The notes beneath the pieces are model-generated. The model did no database searches, was not told the origin of the DNA, and saw only the letters and a program-made list of their open reading frames with translations. Below are positions 1 through 5,175 of a stretch of DNA of 5,215 nt, in pieces. Location of the stretch: contig CAJXTM010000366.1 in the NCBI GenBank assembly GCA_913061385.1, positions 1 through 5,215 on the forward strand. The letters run 5' to 3'. Every line of letters begins with the position of its first letter. The first letter of the stretch is position 1. The translations under genes and the position numbers were made by a program. This stretch comes from an uncultured Rhodopirellula sp. (lineage in GTDB: Bacteria; Planctomycetota; Planctomycetia; Pirellulales; Pirellulaceae).

Positions 1-48
1 CGAGATCAGCCTCGGTCTCGTGGGCTCGGAGATGTGTATAAGAGACAG
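1..48 (+). other. Illumina Nextera i7 adapter (not genomic)
   Basis: Bases 1-6 (cgagat) match the last six bases of P7. Bases 7-14 (CAGCCTCG) are an 8-base index, which I recall as N710. Bases 15-29 (GTCTCGTGGGCTCGG) are the Nextera read-2 sequence and 30-48 (AGATGTGTATAAGAGACAG) is the 19-bp Tn5 mosaic end used in tagmentation. The match is complete and in the exact order of the commercial adapter, so this is untrimmed library sequence. Genomic sequence starts at 49. Confidence 0.98.
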
Positions 49-454
49 GTAACACGGTTGCCAAAAACAATGGTGGACGAGCCGCTGTCAGCAGCCGATA
101 GGGAGCGTGATAAAAGAGATACTTTGGAAGTAGTTCTCCCAACACAAATACGATCGGTGTTAAACAGATCGGCCCCAGCAATTCGGCACTGGAGCCAACA
201 CCAAACCAGACGGCGACACCCATCACGATGGCCAGACTGGTGACATAATTGGCGAGATTATTTCCGACCAGTGTGGTAGCCACAAAAATCGCTGGATGAT
301 TCAGCAACCAAATCATCCAACACGCCATCCTTGAGCCACTTAATCCATCAAGCACCAGACGCGTTCGCGACACACGGTAAAAACCGGTCTCACTACCGCT
401 AAAGAACGCGCTGAGTAAAAGCCCAAGGATAAACAGTAGTCCAGCGACAATCAT
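49..454 (-). CDS. CNNM (DUF21) domain membrane protein, truncated at the contig edge
   Basis: An ATG-started frame runs leftward from 454 and stays open for 135 codons until the adapter at 48, so the C-terminus is missing. It is the N-terminal CNNM/DUF21 transmembrane domain of the CorC/HlyC family, whose characterised members take part in Mg2+ (and Co2+) export at the cytoplasmic membrane. Visible family marks are a first hydrophobic helix (residues 2-18) running into SAFFSGSETGFY (15-26), the polar GNNLANY segment (64-70) in a second helix, and GELLPK (106-111) after a further helix. CBS and CorC C-terminal domains, if present, would lie outside the contig. The start overlaps the stop of the upstream CNNM gene by 4 bases (ATGA), and GGAAGGA lies 9 bases before the ATG. 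It is the distal gene of the operon. It is a paralogue of its neighbour but clearly diverged from it. The exact ion is unknown. Confidence 0.88.
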
Positions 455-1713
455 GGAAGATCGTCCTTCCATTCACCCTGAACAACGTCGATCCATATTC
501 CGTCATCCTCCGCTACCAGAACCGTCAGCAGATACCCAGACAACCTTGCTGTATCGCCAGCTCGAGGTAAACGCTCATTGTTTCGTTGAATGTACCCTGC
601 AACGGTGTTGACTCCTTCCTCGATCACTTCGATTCCAAGTCGTTTGGTCAACGCTCGCACACTGACCAAGCCCGAAACCCGGAAATGATCCTGACCTATC
701 TCCTGAATGACGACTTCACCAAATGGATCCCGCTGCTGGCGAGGCGCCAAAATACTTCTCATGATCCCATCAATTGAAACGGCTCCCAACAACTCACCAA
801 ACTCATTGACCACAACAGCCACTGAGTGATGCTCGTCATTAAGTCGGTCCAACACTTGTGAGACACGCGCGGACCATGGGACATAGATCACTGGCTCGTA
901 GAACGCGGTTAAGTCGTCCAGTTGACTCGGCCGCAAAGTCCTTACTTCCACCGAATGAGTGATCATCTCACCCGTTGAGTCCGTGACCATCAGGTAACCA
1001 CTGGTGGGCATCACCTCTAGAACATGCTTTGATTGGACGGGTTCAGGGTACATCCAGAGCTTATTACGTGGTCGCATCAATTCGCCGACCCGCGTTTCAG
1101 CAATTTCTACAAGCCCTTGCAATGCCATTCGCTCGCGTTGCAGCAAAGCGGCATCATCTGTACCGAGATTGATTGCACGTTCGATGTCTGCAAGATCGAT
1201 CTCGGGCTCAGGCTTGAAGGATGGCCAAACCAGACGACTGGCAGCCTGATTCACCGCAGTGACCAGAGGCACGATGGGACTCACCATACGAACCGCCAAT
1301 GAAAGCGGAGGGCCGAGCATGATGGAAAATCTCAGTGGAGCCAGAACAGCCACACTCTTGGGGAGCATTTCACTGAAGAAAATAATACTCAACAAGCTGA
1401 CAATCGTAAAAGCGATGGCAACCGTCCGGCCTGCACTTTCATCATTTTCCAATCGCCCGCCGACAATCGCCGCGATGGCAAAATACGTCATATTGATCAG
1501 CAGGTTCCAGAACAACACTGCAGAAAGCAAGTGCTCAGGATCTTTAAGCATCCTCGCCGTAATCCTGCCTCCAACACCTCCGCGAGAGAGGCTTTTGCGG
1601 CTTCGATGATTAAGCGAAAACATTGCCGCTTCGCTACCGCTGAACAGAGCGCTGAAAACAATCAGAACGCCCATGGCAAGAAGCCAGAGCCAAACGTCCG
1701 TGATCCAATTCAA
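451..1713 (-). CDS. CNNM/CBS-pair/CorC-domain membrane protein (putative Mg2+/Co2+ efflux family)
   Basis: A complete 420-residue protein with the usual HlyC/CorC layout and length. The CNNM/DUF21 membrane domain covers about residues 1-160, with SALFSGSEAAMFSL (21-34), the polar NLLINMTYF helix (70-78) and SEMLPK (114-119). A CBS pair covers about 205-325: MRPRNKLWMYP (213-223) in the first repeat and VVVNEFGELLGAVSIDGI (300-317) in the second. The CorC transporter-associated domain covers about 333-415, with VNTVAGYIQRNNERLP then GDTARL. Known family members export Mg2+ and bind nucleotide in the CBS pair; the substrate here is inferred. Start: TTG at 1713 is the first possible codon after an in-frame stop, has GGAG 7 bases upstream and overlaps the permease stop (TTGA). 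The next ATG (residue 14) would cut the first helix short. Oddities are S in place of the usual G before EMLPK, and NEF/IDGI in place of the common DEY/LEDI in the second CBS repeat. Confidence 0.92.
   Translation of the reverse strand: MNWITDVWLWLLAMGVLIVFSALFSGSEAAMFSLNHRSRKSLSRGGVGGRITARMLKDPEHLLSAVLFWNLLINMTYFAIAAIVGGRLENDESAGRTVAIAFTIVSLLSIIFFSEMLPKSVAVLAPLRFSIMLGPPLSLAVRMVSPIVPLVTAVNQAASRLVWPSFKPEPEIDLADIERAINLGTDDAALLQRERMALQGLVEIAETRVGELMRPRNKLWMYPEPVQSKHVLEVMPTSGYLMVTDSTGEMITHSVEVRTLRPSQLDDLTAFYEPVIYVPWSARVSQVLDRLNDEHHSVAVVVNEFGELLGAVSIDGIMRSILAPRQQRDPFGEVVIQEIGQDHFRVSGLVSVRALTKRLGIEVIEEGVNTVAGYIQRNNERLPRAGDTARLSGYLLTVLVAEDDGIWIDVVQGEWKDDLP
464..470 (-). promoter_or_regulatory. Shine-Dalgarno for the truncated CNNM gene
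   Basis: On the minus strand GGAAGGA ends 9 bases before the ATG at 454. It lies inside the 3' end of the upstream CNNM gene, which supports coupled translation across the ATGA overlap and fixes the start of the truncated gene. Confidence 0.6.
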
Positions 1714-3482
1714 GCGTCATCTCCACCAGCACCACGATCCCGTTCCAGCGACACATCAAAATCGCTTAGAGAAGGAATCATCATCGCCGCCGTCGTGAAC
1801 ACGTAACCAACAAGCAACGCAAAAAAGACGTAGAGGTGGTCTGTCTGCAGCAGAAATTGCGTGATGGCATAGAAGGTTACCAAGGGTAAGCCAAAGGAGG
1901 CAAAGAAAATTGCCGAGGATGGATTCCGCCATCCCAAAGAAGCAAAGAGAGCTGCCCCACCGCCAAGAATCATCACCAGAAACGGTGCCAACTGTAGCTG
2001 GAAAGCACCCCGAAAGCTCACCATGATGGTCATGCAAATCGCAATCCCGACGCACAGGAAGAATACGGTTCCCAGACTCGCCAGAATTGCGGTGCGACCA
2101 GCCACGTAATTCAGCCCTGAGTGCAATCCAAGCATCGTCACGAACACATATAAAATGGCAGCTCCAAGGATGACGTAGACCATATTCTCGTAAGTCATCA
2201 CACCGCAGGCAGCAAGAACAATCACCAACATGATCGGTAGCAAAATCATTTCTTTGGCGACATAGAGCACGCCCACTAACTTGCCAAAGATGAACTCCCG
2301 AGGGCTCAAATCCGTTGCGAGCAATAAATCGAGCGCCAAACCATCTCGTTCCCCAGTCACCGAATTGACGGCCAGTGCATTGACCAGAACAAGGCTAATC
2401 ACTCCAAGTGCAGCAACAGGAATTGTGGCTGATGGGAGCGCTCGTCCGATGCGTCCTCCGGGTTCCATTGCAACACCGGTCTGAATTTGGGAATACAGGA
2501 CACCAGCAATGAAAAGAAAGAACACGACGAAGGCGACGCGAATCACGACTATTTTACGACCGTAAGCCCAAGTTCGAACTTCACGCCACAGAATCGGGTT
2601 ATCCCAAACTCGTCTTGGCGACCGCGCTTTCCAGTTCGTAACATTTCCCTCATCTTTGACATCGTCCGAAGACTCTGCTTCCTGAGCCTTGAGTCGTACA
2701 TCTCGTGAAGGATTCCAGACCCTCACCTTTGCCACACCCAATGCCAAAACCAAGATCGAGAGTACTACGTTACTGCAAACAAAAAGCACGACTCCCAGAG
2801 CGGTCTCACTCGACAGACTCGCCAGCGGTGATGCCGCTGCAGCTAACGCCCTTGGGGGACTGAAAATCAAAGTGATTGATTGCGGTGCCCCAACCAGCAA
2901 TTCAGCCACCACCTCTCCGATGCCCATGTACATCAACAGACCGAGCACCGTCATGGCAATCGCCTGAAAAGTTTTGTCACGCCACATTCCAACAACGGTG
3001 CCAATGCTACCTGCCAAAACAATGGTGGCTGCCGTAACGATGAAAACGCCCAAAACCTGCTGAGGTGATACACCACCAAGCAGAGGCAATGTCATAAATA
3101 GGGGTAGCGCCCCGACCAGCATTGTCATTGGCGTCAATAAGGTTGCTGTCAGTTTTCCAACGACAACCTCGAAGCCCGAAAGCCGCGTTAGCAGCAACAG
3201 CAACAGCGTTCGCCGATCCTTCTCCTGCGCAACACTACTAGCAGCACCGACCGCAGCAAAACTGGCGAGCACAAGCAACTGCAAAGGAGCCAGAAGAGTA
3301 AACATCCAGCCTCCGAAGCGGGCGGAATCGCCGCTTGTTGACAGTGATCTGGACCCATCCAAAACCAGATAACCGGTGCACAGCAGAAGAAACAGGGTCA
3401 AAACGTACAGACCCCGAATCAAATACGTTTTAGGGCGTTTGGGAACCACAGTCGCTTCGCGATTGAAAATCGGTCCAAACAT
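1710..3482 (-). CDS. Double-length ABC-2 type permease (two fused halves)
   Basis: A 590-residue polytopic membrane protein, about twice the length of a usual ABC-2 permease subunit, with roughly 12-14 hydrophobic segments. It is the membrane part of an ABC transporter, probably an exporter; the substrate cannot be told. Two halves repeat the same marks: GPIFNRE (3-9) and NPILWRE (295-301) before the first helix of each half; EKDRRTLLLLLLT (87-99) and ERDGLALDLLLAT (378-390), which resemble the ABC-2 E..GTL..LL motif; and GKL (109-111 and 400-402). A charged linker (about 255-294) joins the halves. Start: ATG at 3482 is chosen because the N-terminal motif then begins at once, as I recall for planctomycete relatives. 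A TTG at 3536 would add 18 residues (608 in total) and has a GGTGGGG-like stretch upstream, so it remains possible. It is first in an operon with two CNNM genes. No ATP-binding subunit is in the window. Confidence 0.87.
   Translation of the reverse strand: MFGPIFNREATVVPKRPKTYLIRGLYVLTLFLLLCTGYLVLDGSRSLSTSGDSARFGGWMFTLLAPLQLLVLASFAAVGAASSVAQEKDRRTLLLLLLTRLSGFEVVVGKLTATLLTPMTMLVGALPLFMTLPLLGGVSPQQVLGVFIVTAATIVLAGSIGTVVGMWRDKTFQAIAMTVLGLLMYMGIGEVVAELLVGAPQSITLIFSPPRALAAAASPLASLSSETALGVVLFVCSNVVLSILVLALGVAKVRVWNPSRDVRLKAQEAESSDDVKDEGNVTNWKARSPRRVWDNPILWREVRTWAYGRKIVVIRVAFVVFFLFIAGVLYSQIQTGVAMEPGGRIGRALPSATIPVAALGVISLVLVNALAVNSVTGERDGLALDLLLATDLSPREFIFGKLVGVLYVAKEMILLPIMLVIVLAACGVMTYENMVYVILGAAILYVFVTMLGLHSGLNYVAGRTAILASLGTVFFLCVGIAICMTIMVSFRGAFQLQLAPFLVMILGGGAALFASLGWRNPSSAIFFASFGLPLVTFYAITQFLLQTDHLYVFFALLVGYVFTTAAMMIPSLSDFDVSLERDRGAGGDDA
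1721..1724 (-). promoter_or_regulatory. Shine-Dalgarno supporting the TTG start of the CNNM gene
   Basis: GGAG on the minus strand, 7 bases before the TTG at 1713 and inside the last codons of the permease gene. It supports the unusual TTG start over the internal ATG at residue 14. Confidence 0.55.
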
Positions 3483-3624
3483 GGCTCGGGGCTCAAAATT
3501 AACAACGGGGGCGGATTCAGAGCCATAGGTTAGCAAAGCCCCACCACTGTGGCAGGTAACAGCTACTCCTAAAAACCACTACAAACTGATTAATCCGGAA
3601 ATTTTCAACGGAACACTTATTTTA

Positions 3625-3670
3625 ACCATCGTGCATGGTCAAAGTGCGTCAAGTACGCACGATCTCGTAC
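3625..3670. repeat. Cluster of three inverted repeats (candidate operator)
   Basis: Three short perfect inverted repeats lie within 46 bases. They are ACCAT-5-ATGGT (3625-3639), GTGCGT-5-ACGCAC (3644-3660) and GTACG-8-CGTAC (3653-3670); the last two interleave, so only one could form at a time as RNA. The centres of the first two are 20 bases apart, close to two helical turns. This could be regulator binding sites for the pilin gene, the permease operon or both. The arms are short, so chance is possible. Confidence 0.35.
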
Positions 3671-3735
3671 TAGGGTTTTAAAAACAAGGTGTTTCTTTAC
3701 GTTTATTACTCACCGCCATCAACTCGTCAGTCTGC

Positions 3736-3742
3736 GGAAGGA
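3736..3742 (+). promoter_or_regulatory. Shine-Dalgarno fixing the pilin start
   Basis: GGAAGGA ends 6 bases before the ATG at 3749. This favours that start over the in-frame upstream GTG at 3689, whose extra 20 residues do not resemble a prepilin leader. Confidence 0.75.
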
Positions 3743-3748
3743 AATTCG

Positions 3749-3937
3749 ATGGGCTCTAAGATGAAAGCGATCCGAAGATTTTTGGCAGACGACGAGGGAC
3801 CGACGACCGTCGAATACGCGGTCATGCTTGCCATGATTATCGGCGTGTGCATTGTCGCTGCGGTTTTCTTAGCTGAAAAAACGGGTGACAGTTTCGATTC
3901 CTCATCAGGGGCAATTTCTGGAGCAATTTCCAATTAG
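3749..3937 (+). CDS. Flp-type (type IVb) pilin precursor
   Basis: A 62-residue prepilin of the Flp/Fap family. After cleavage by a prepilin peptidase, such subunits polymerise into thin Flp (Tad) pili used for attachment. The basic leader (residues 1-17, MGSKMKAIRRFLADDEG) ends in the Gly expected at the cleavage site. The mature part would begin PTTVEYAVMLAMI, with the conserved Glu at +5 and Tyr at +6 and one hydrophobic helix (about 21-42), leaving 45 residues. Pro at +1 fits other planctomycete Flp pilins as I recall them. The polar Ser/Gly tail ends in a GAIS-GAIS repeat coded by an imperfect 12-base tandem duplication (3908-3931). The start is set by a strong Shine-Dalgarno sequence. 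A gene for a HAMP-like membrane protein follows 25 bases later. None of the Tad assembly genes (peptidase, ATPase, secretin) are in the window, so they must be encoded elsewhere. I give no gene symbol because Flp paralogues are common. Confidence 0.92.
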   Translation: MGSKMKAIRRFLADDEGPTTVEYAVMLAMIIGVCIVAAVFLAEKTGDSFDSSSGAISGAISN

Positions 3938-3951
3938 TTCCTTAAATTGGA
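3929..3951 (+). repeat. Stem-loop across the pilin stop codon
   Basis: A perfect 7-bp inverted repeat, TCCAATT / AATTGGA, with a 9-base loop that contains the end of the TAG stop. It has no T tract, so it is unlikely to be a full terminator. It could stabilise the pilin mRNA or reduce read-through into the next gene. Confidence 0.4.
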
Positions 3952-3962
3952 CCTGAAGTGAG

Positions 3963-4478
3963 ATGAATTCGAACCCTAAGACATCACCAACGCGACGACG
4001 ACTCCTGATTGATTTGGGCGTTCAGGGAGCTCTCATCCGCCGAACGGGGCTCTACGCCATTGCTACGGCTGTCTACTTCCTGGTCATCTTCATTCTGTCC
4101 GATGCCCTCAGCCATCCTCATGAGCCGGCTTCTGAGTCTCTATTTCGCTGCCTTGATCAGGCAGTTTTATGGGCGCCAGGACTCATCCTACTGGCACCAT
4201 TGTTCGCCTACGACCTGATTCATATCTCGAATCGCTTTGTCGGGCCAATGTTCCGCTTACGCCGGGAATTGCGCAAACTCTCCCAGGGTGAGGCCGTTTC
4301 CACCATGTACTCACGGCAGGGCGATTTTTGGGCCGACGCATCTGAATCGTTCAATCGGCTCCGAGATGAGGTTTTGGAACTGCGAGCGAGAGATGCTAAC
4401 TGGCAGGAGACATCTGAGGTCGAAGATGCACCTGATTCAAAAATGAACTTTTCACCCACCCCGACCACTGCGGACTGA
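3963..4478 (+). CDS. Two-helix membrane protein with C-terminal HAMP-like segment
   Basis: A 171-residue protein of uncertain function. A basic N-terminus (residues 1-28) is followed by two hydrophobic segments (about 29-49 and 65-88) with a short loop between them. Right after the second helix, residues 89-141 look like a HAMP signal-relay unit: Pro at 95 in the first amphipathic helix (VGPMFRLRRELRKLSQGE), a Gly-Glu turn at 109-110, then DFWADASESFNRLRDEVLEL (121-140), which matches the DE...L...FN.M pattern of the second helix. A polar, acidic tail (142-171) holds no kinase, cyclase or chemoreceptor output domain. It may pass a membrane signal to a partner or act as a structural membrane protein; this is inference. 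It lies 25 bases after the pilin gene and is probably co-transcribed. The ATG at 3963 has only a modest upstream GAAGTGAG. It could be a remnant of a larger receptor, but I see no frameshift. Confidence 0.8.
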   Translation: MNSNPKTSPTRRRLLIDLGVQGALIRRTGLYAIATAVYFLVIFILSDALSHPHEPASESLFRCLDQAVLWAPGLILLAPLFAYDLIHISNRFVGPMFRLRRELRKLSQGEAVSTMYSRQGDFWADASESFNRLRDEVLELRARDANWQETSEVEDAPDSKMNFSPTPTTAD

Positions 4479-4493
4479 TTGACCGTATCAGTC
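4473..4493 (+). repeat. Stem-loop across the stop codon of the HAMP-like gene
   Basis: A perfect 7-bp inverted repeat, GACTGAT / ATCAGTC, with a 7-base loop (tgaccgt). The left arm contains the TGA stop at 4476-4478. No T tract follows directly, so a role in mRNA stability is more likely than termination. The pilin gene has a similar hairpin at its own stop. Confidence 0.4.
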
Positions 4494-4537
4494 GTGAAAC
4501 AGGCATTCATGGCCTTATTTATGCAAGATCCCAAGTC

Positions 4538-4565
4538 ACAGTCGGCTGACTGTCGGCGTTTTTTT
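4538..4565 (+). terminator. Candidate intrinsic terminator after the pilin/HAMP pair
   Basis: A 6-bp stem, ACAGTC / GACTGT (4538-4543 and 4548-4553) with GGCT loop, is followed after CGGCG by seven T residues (4559-4565). The position 60 bases after the HAMP-like gene fits the end of a pilin transcript. The five bases between stem and T tract make it weaker than a classic intrinsic terminator. Confidence 0.45.
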
Positions 4566-4797
4566 AAAGTCGATATCCGAGACACGCCGATTCTTCTATA
4601 GTTTTTTATGCGCGAAGTGCGGTTTCGACTGACGACCCACACACTTGTCGCTGAGCGATGCTCAAACTCTGATGACACATTTTGACATATTGGTATGCTT
4701 GTTTAACGCTTCCAAATTGGGACATCTGACCTACTTTCGAACATTGAATGCTTAAAGCATGAACGAAGCTCCTTCTAACATCACTGTATTCGATCGC
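4566..4797. promoter_or_regulatory. Gene-free region upstream of the EIIA gene
   Basis: I find no convincing coding frame or RNA gene between the candidate terminator and the EIIA gene; open frames here are short and on the antisense strand. The stretch should carry the EIIA promoter. TTGACA at 4682-4687 is a perfect -35 hexamer, but the best -10-like match, TTTAAC at 4702-4707, is only 14 bases away. TATAGT at 4597-4602 lacks a -35. Two near-perfect palindromes occur: TCGCT-g-AGCGA (4648-4658) and ATGCTT-a-AAGCAT (4748-4760). An 18-codon frame (4759-4815) overlaps the EIIA start. Confidence 0.35.
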
Positions 4798-4802
4798 GAG
4801 GA
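4798..4802 (+). promoter_or_regulatory. Shine-Dalgarno for the GTG start of the EIIA gene
   Basis: GAGGA ends 9 bases before the GTG at 4812. An in-frame stop (TAA, 4776-4778) lies upstream with no ATG, GTG or TTG between, so this site decides the start. Confidence 0.65.
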
Positions 4803-4811
4803 CCATCAAAC

Positions 4812-5175
4812 GTGAAGACTTTGTTTCGGTCAATTTCCGGCGGATCCTGCCTGCTTAATCTTGATGCCCAGAGCATGGACGAGATTATCGGGGCCGCTGT
4901 TGAGTTTCTCGTTCAGACGGGACGGTTACCGGAAAGCCAGCAGGAAGAGGTCATTGAGGGCGTGCTGGAACGGGAAAAGATGATTCCCACTGTCATCGGA
5001 CACGCCTGTGCGGTGCCACACTTCTACAGCGAGTCGATTGCTGAACCTGCCATGGTTTTCGTTCGATTGCGACATGGAGCCAATTTGGGAGCTCCAGACG
5101 GCATCGCAACACGATTTATTTTCCTGCTGATTGGTTCGGAACAACAGACTTTACAACACTTGGATACACTCTCAT
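4812..5175 (+). CDS. PTS EIIA type-2 domain protein, truncated at the contig edge
   Basis: The first 121 residues of a fructose/mannitol-type EIIA domain (PTS_EIIA_2 family), starting at GTG. EIIA domains carry phosphate on a histidine, taken from HPr and passed to EIIB; in band-3-type transporters the same fold is a cytoplasmic domain. The active-site context is visible: IGHACAVPHF with His70 as the expected phosphorylated residue, and LQHLDTL with His116 as the second histidine. The 46-residue spacing equals that of His554 and His600 in E. coli mannitol EII. The AEPAMVFVRL and GAPDGIATRFIFLLIG strands are also typical. The frame is open into the adapter, so the C-terminus is missing. The N-terminus (KTLFRSISGGSCLLNLDA) resembles planctomycete proteins that, as I recall, carry a C-terminal SLC4/band-3-like anion transporter; a stand-alone PtsN-like regulator is the alternative. 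The upstream pilin transcript appears to end before it. Confidence 0.87.

Larger units (their letters stand above)
3537..3748. promoter_or_regulatory. Divergent intergenic region between permease operon and pilin gene
   Basis: About 210 AT-rich bases separate the leftward permease operon from the rightward pilin gene, so both promoters should lie here. I could not find a convincing -35/-10 pair on either strand. The right half holds three inverted repeats (separate entry) and an 11-base palindrome, GTTTTAAAAAC, at 3675-3685. A minus-strand TTGAAA near 3606-3611 lacks a good -10 partner. Confidence 0.5.

Noticed and set aside
34..243. 69-codon plus-strand frame at the left end
   Set aside because: It begins inside the adapter and is antisense to the truncated CNNM gene, which has clear family motifs.
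1004..1806. Several plus-strand frames of 80-116 codons over the CNNM and permease genes
   Set aside because: They are shadows of strongly supported minus-strand genes, with compositions typical of antisense reading.
3689..3748. Longer pilin form starting at GTG 3689
   Set aside because: The ATG at 3749 has a strong Shine-Dalgarno sequence and gives the usual Flp leader; the extra 20 residues do not fit a prepilin.
4501..4620. Possible tRNA or small RNA gene
   Set aside because: No cloverleaf, TTC-loop or CCA pattern could be found; only the hairpin and T tract treated as a terminator.
4220..4678. 152-codon minus-strand frame across the HAMP-like gene and the region after it
   Set aside because: It is antisense to a gene with clear membrane and HAMP-like features, is rich in Ser and Arg without domain marks, and has no upstream context.
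4606..4833. 75-codon minus-strand frame in the gene-free region
   Set aside because: It overlaps the EIIA start on the opposite strand and shows no recognisable motif or convincing ribosome site.
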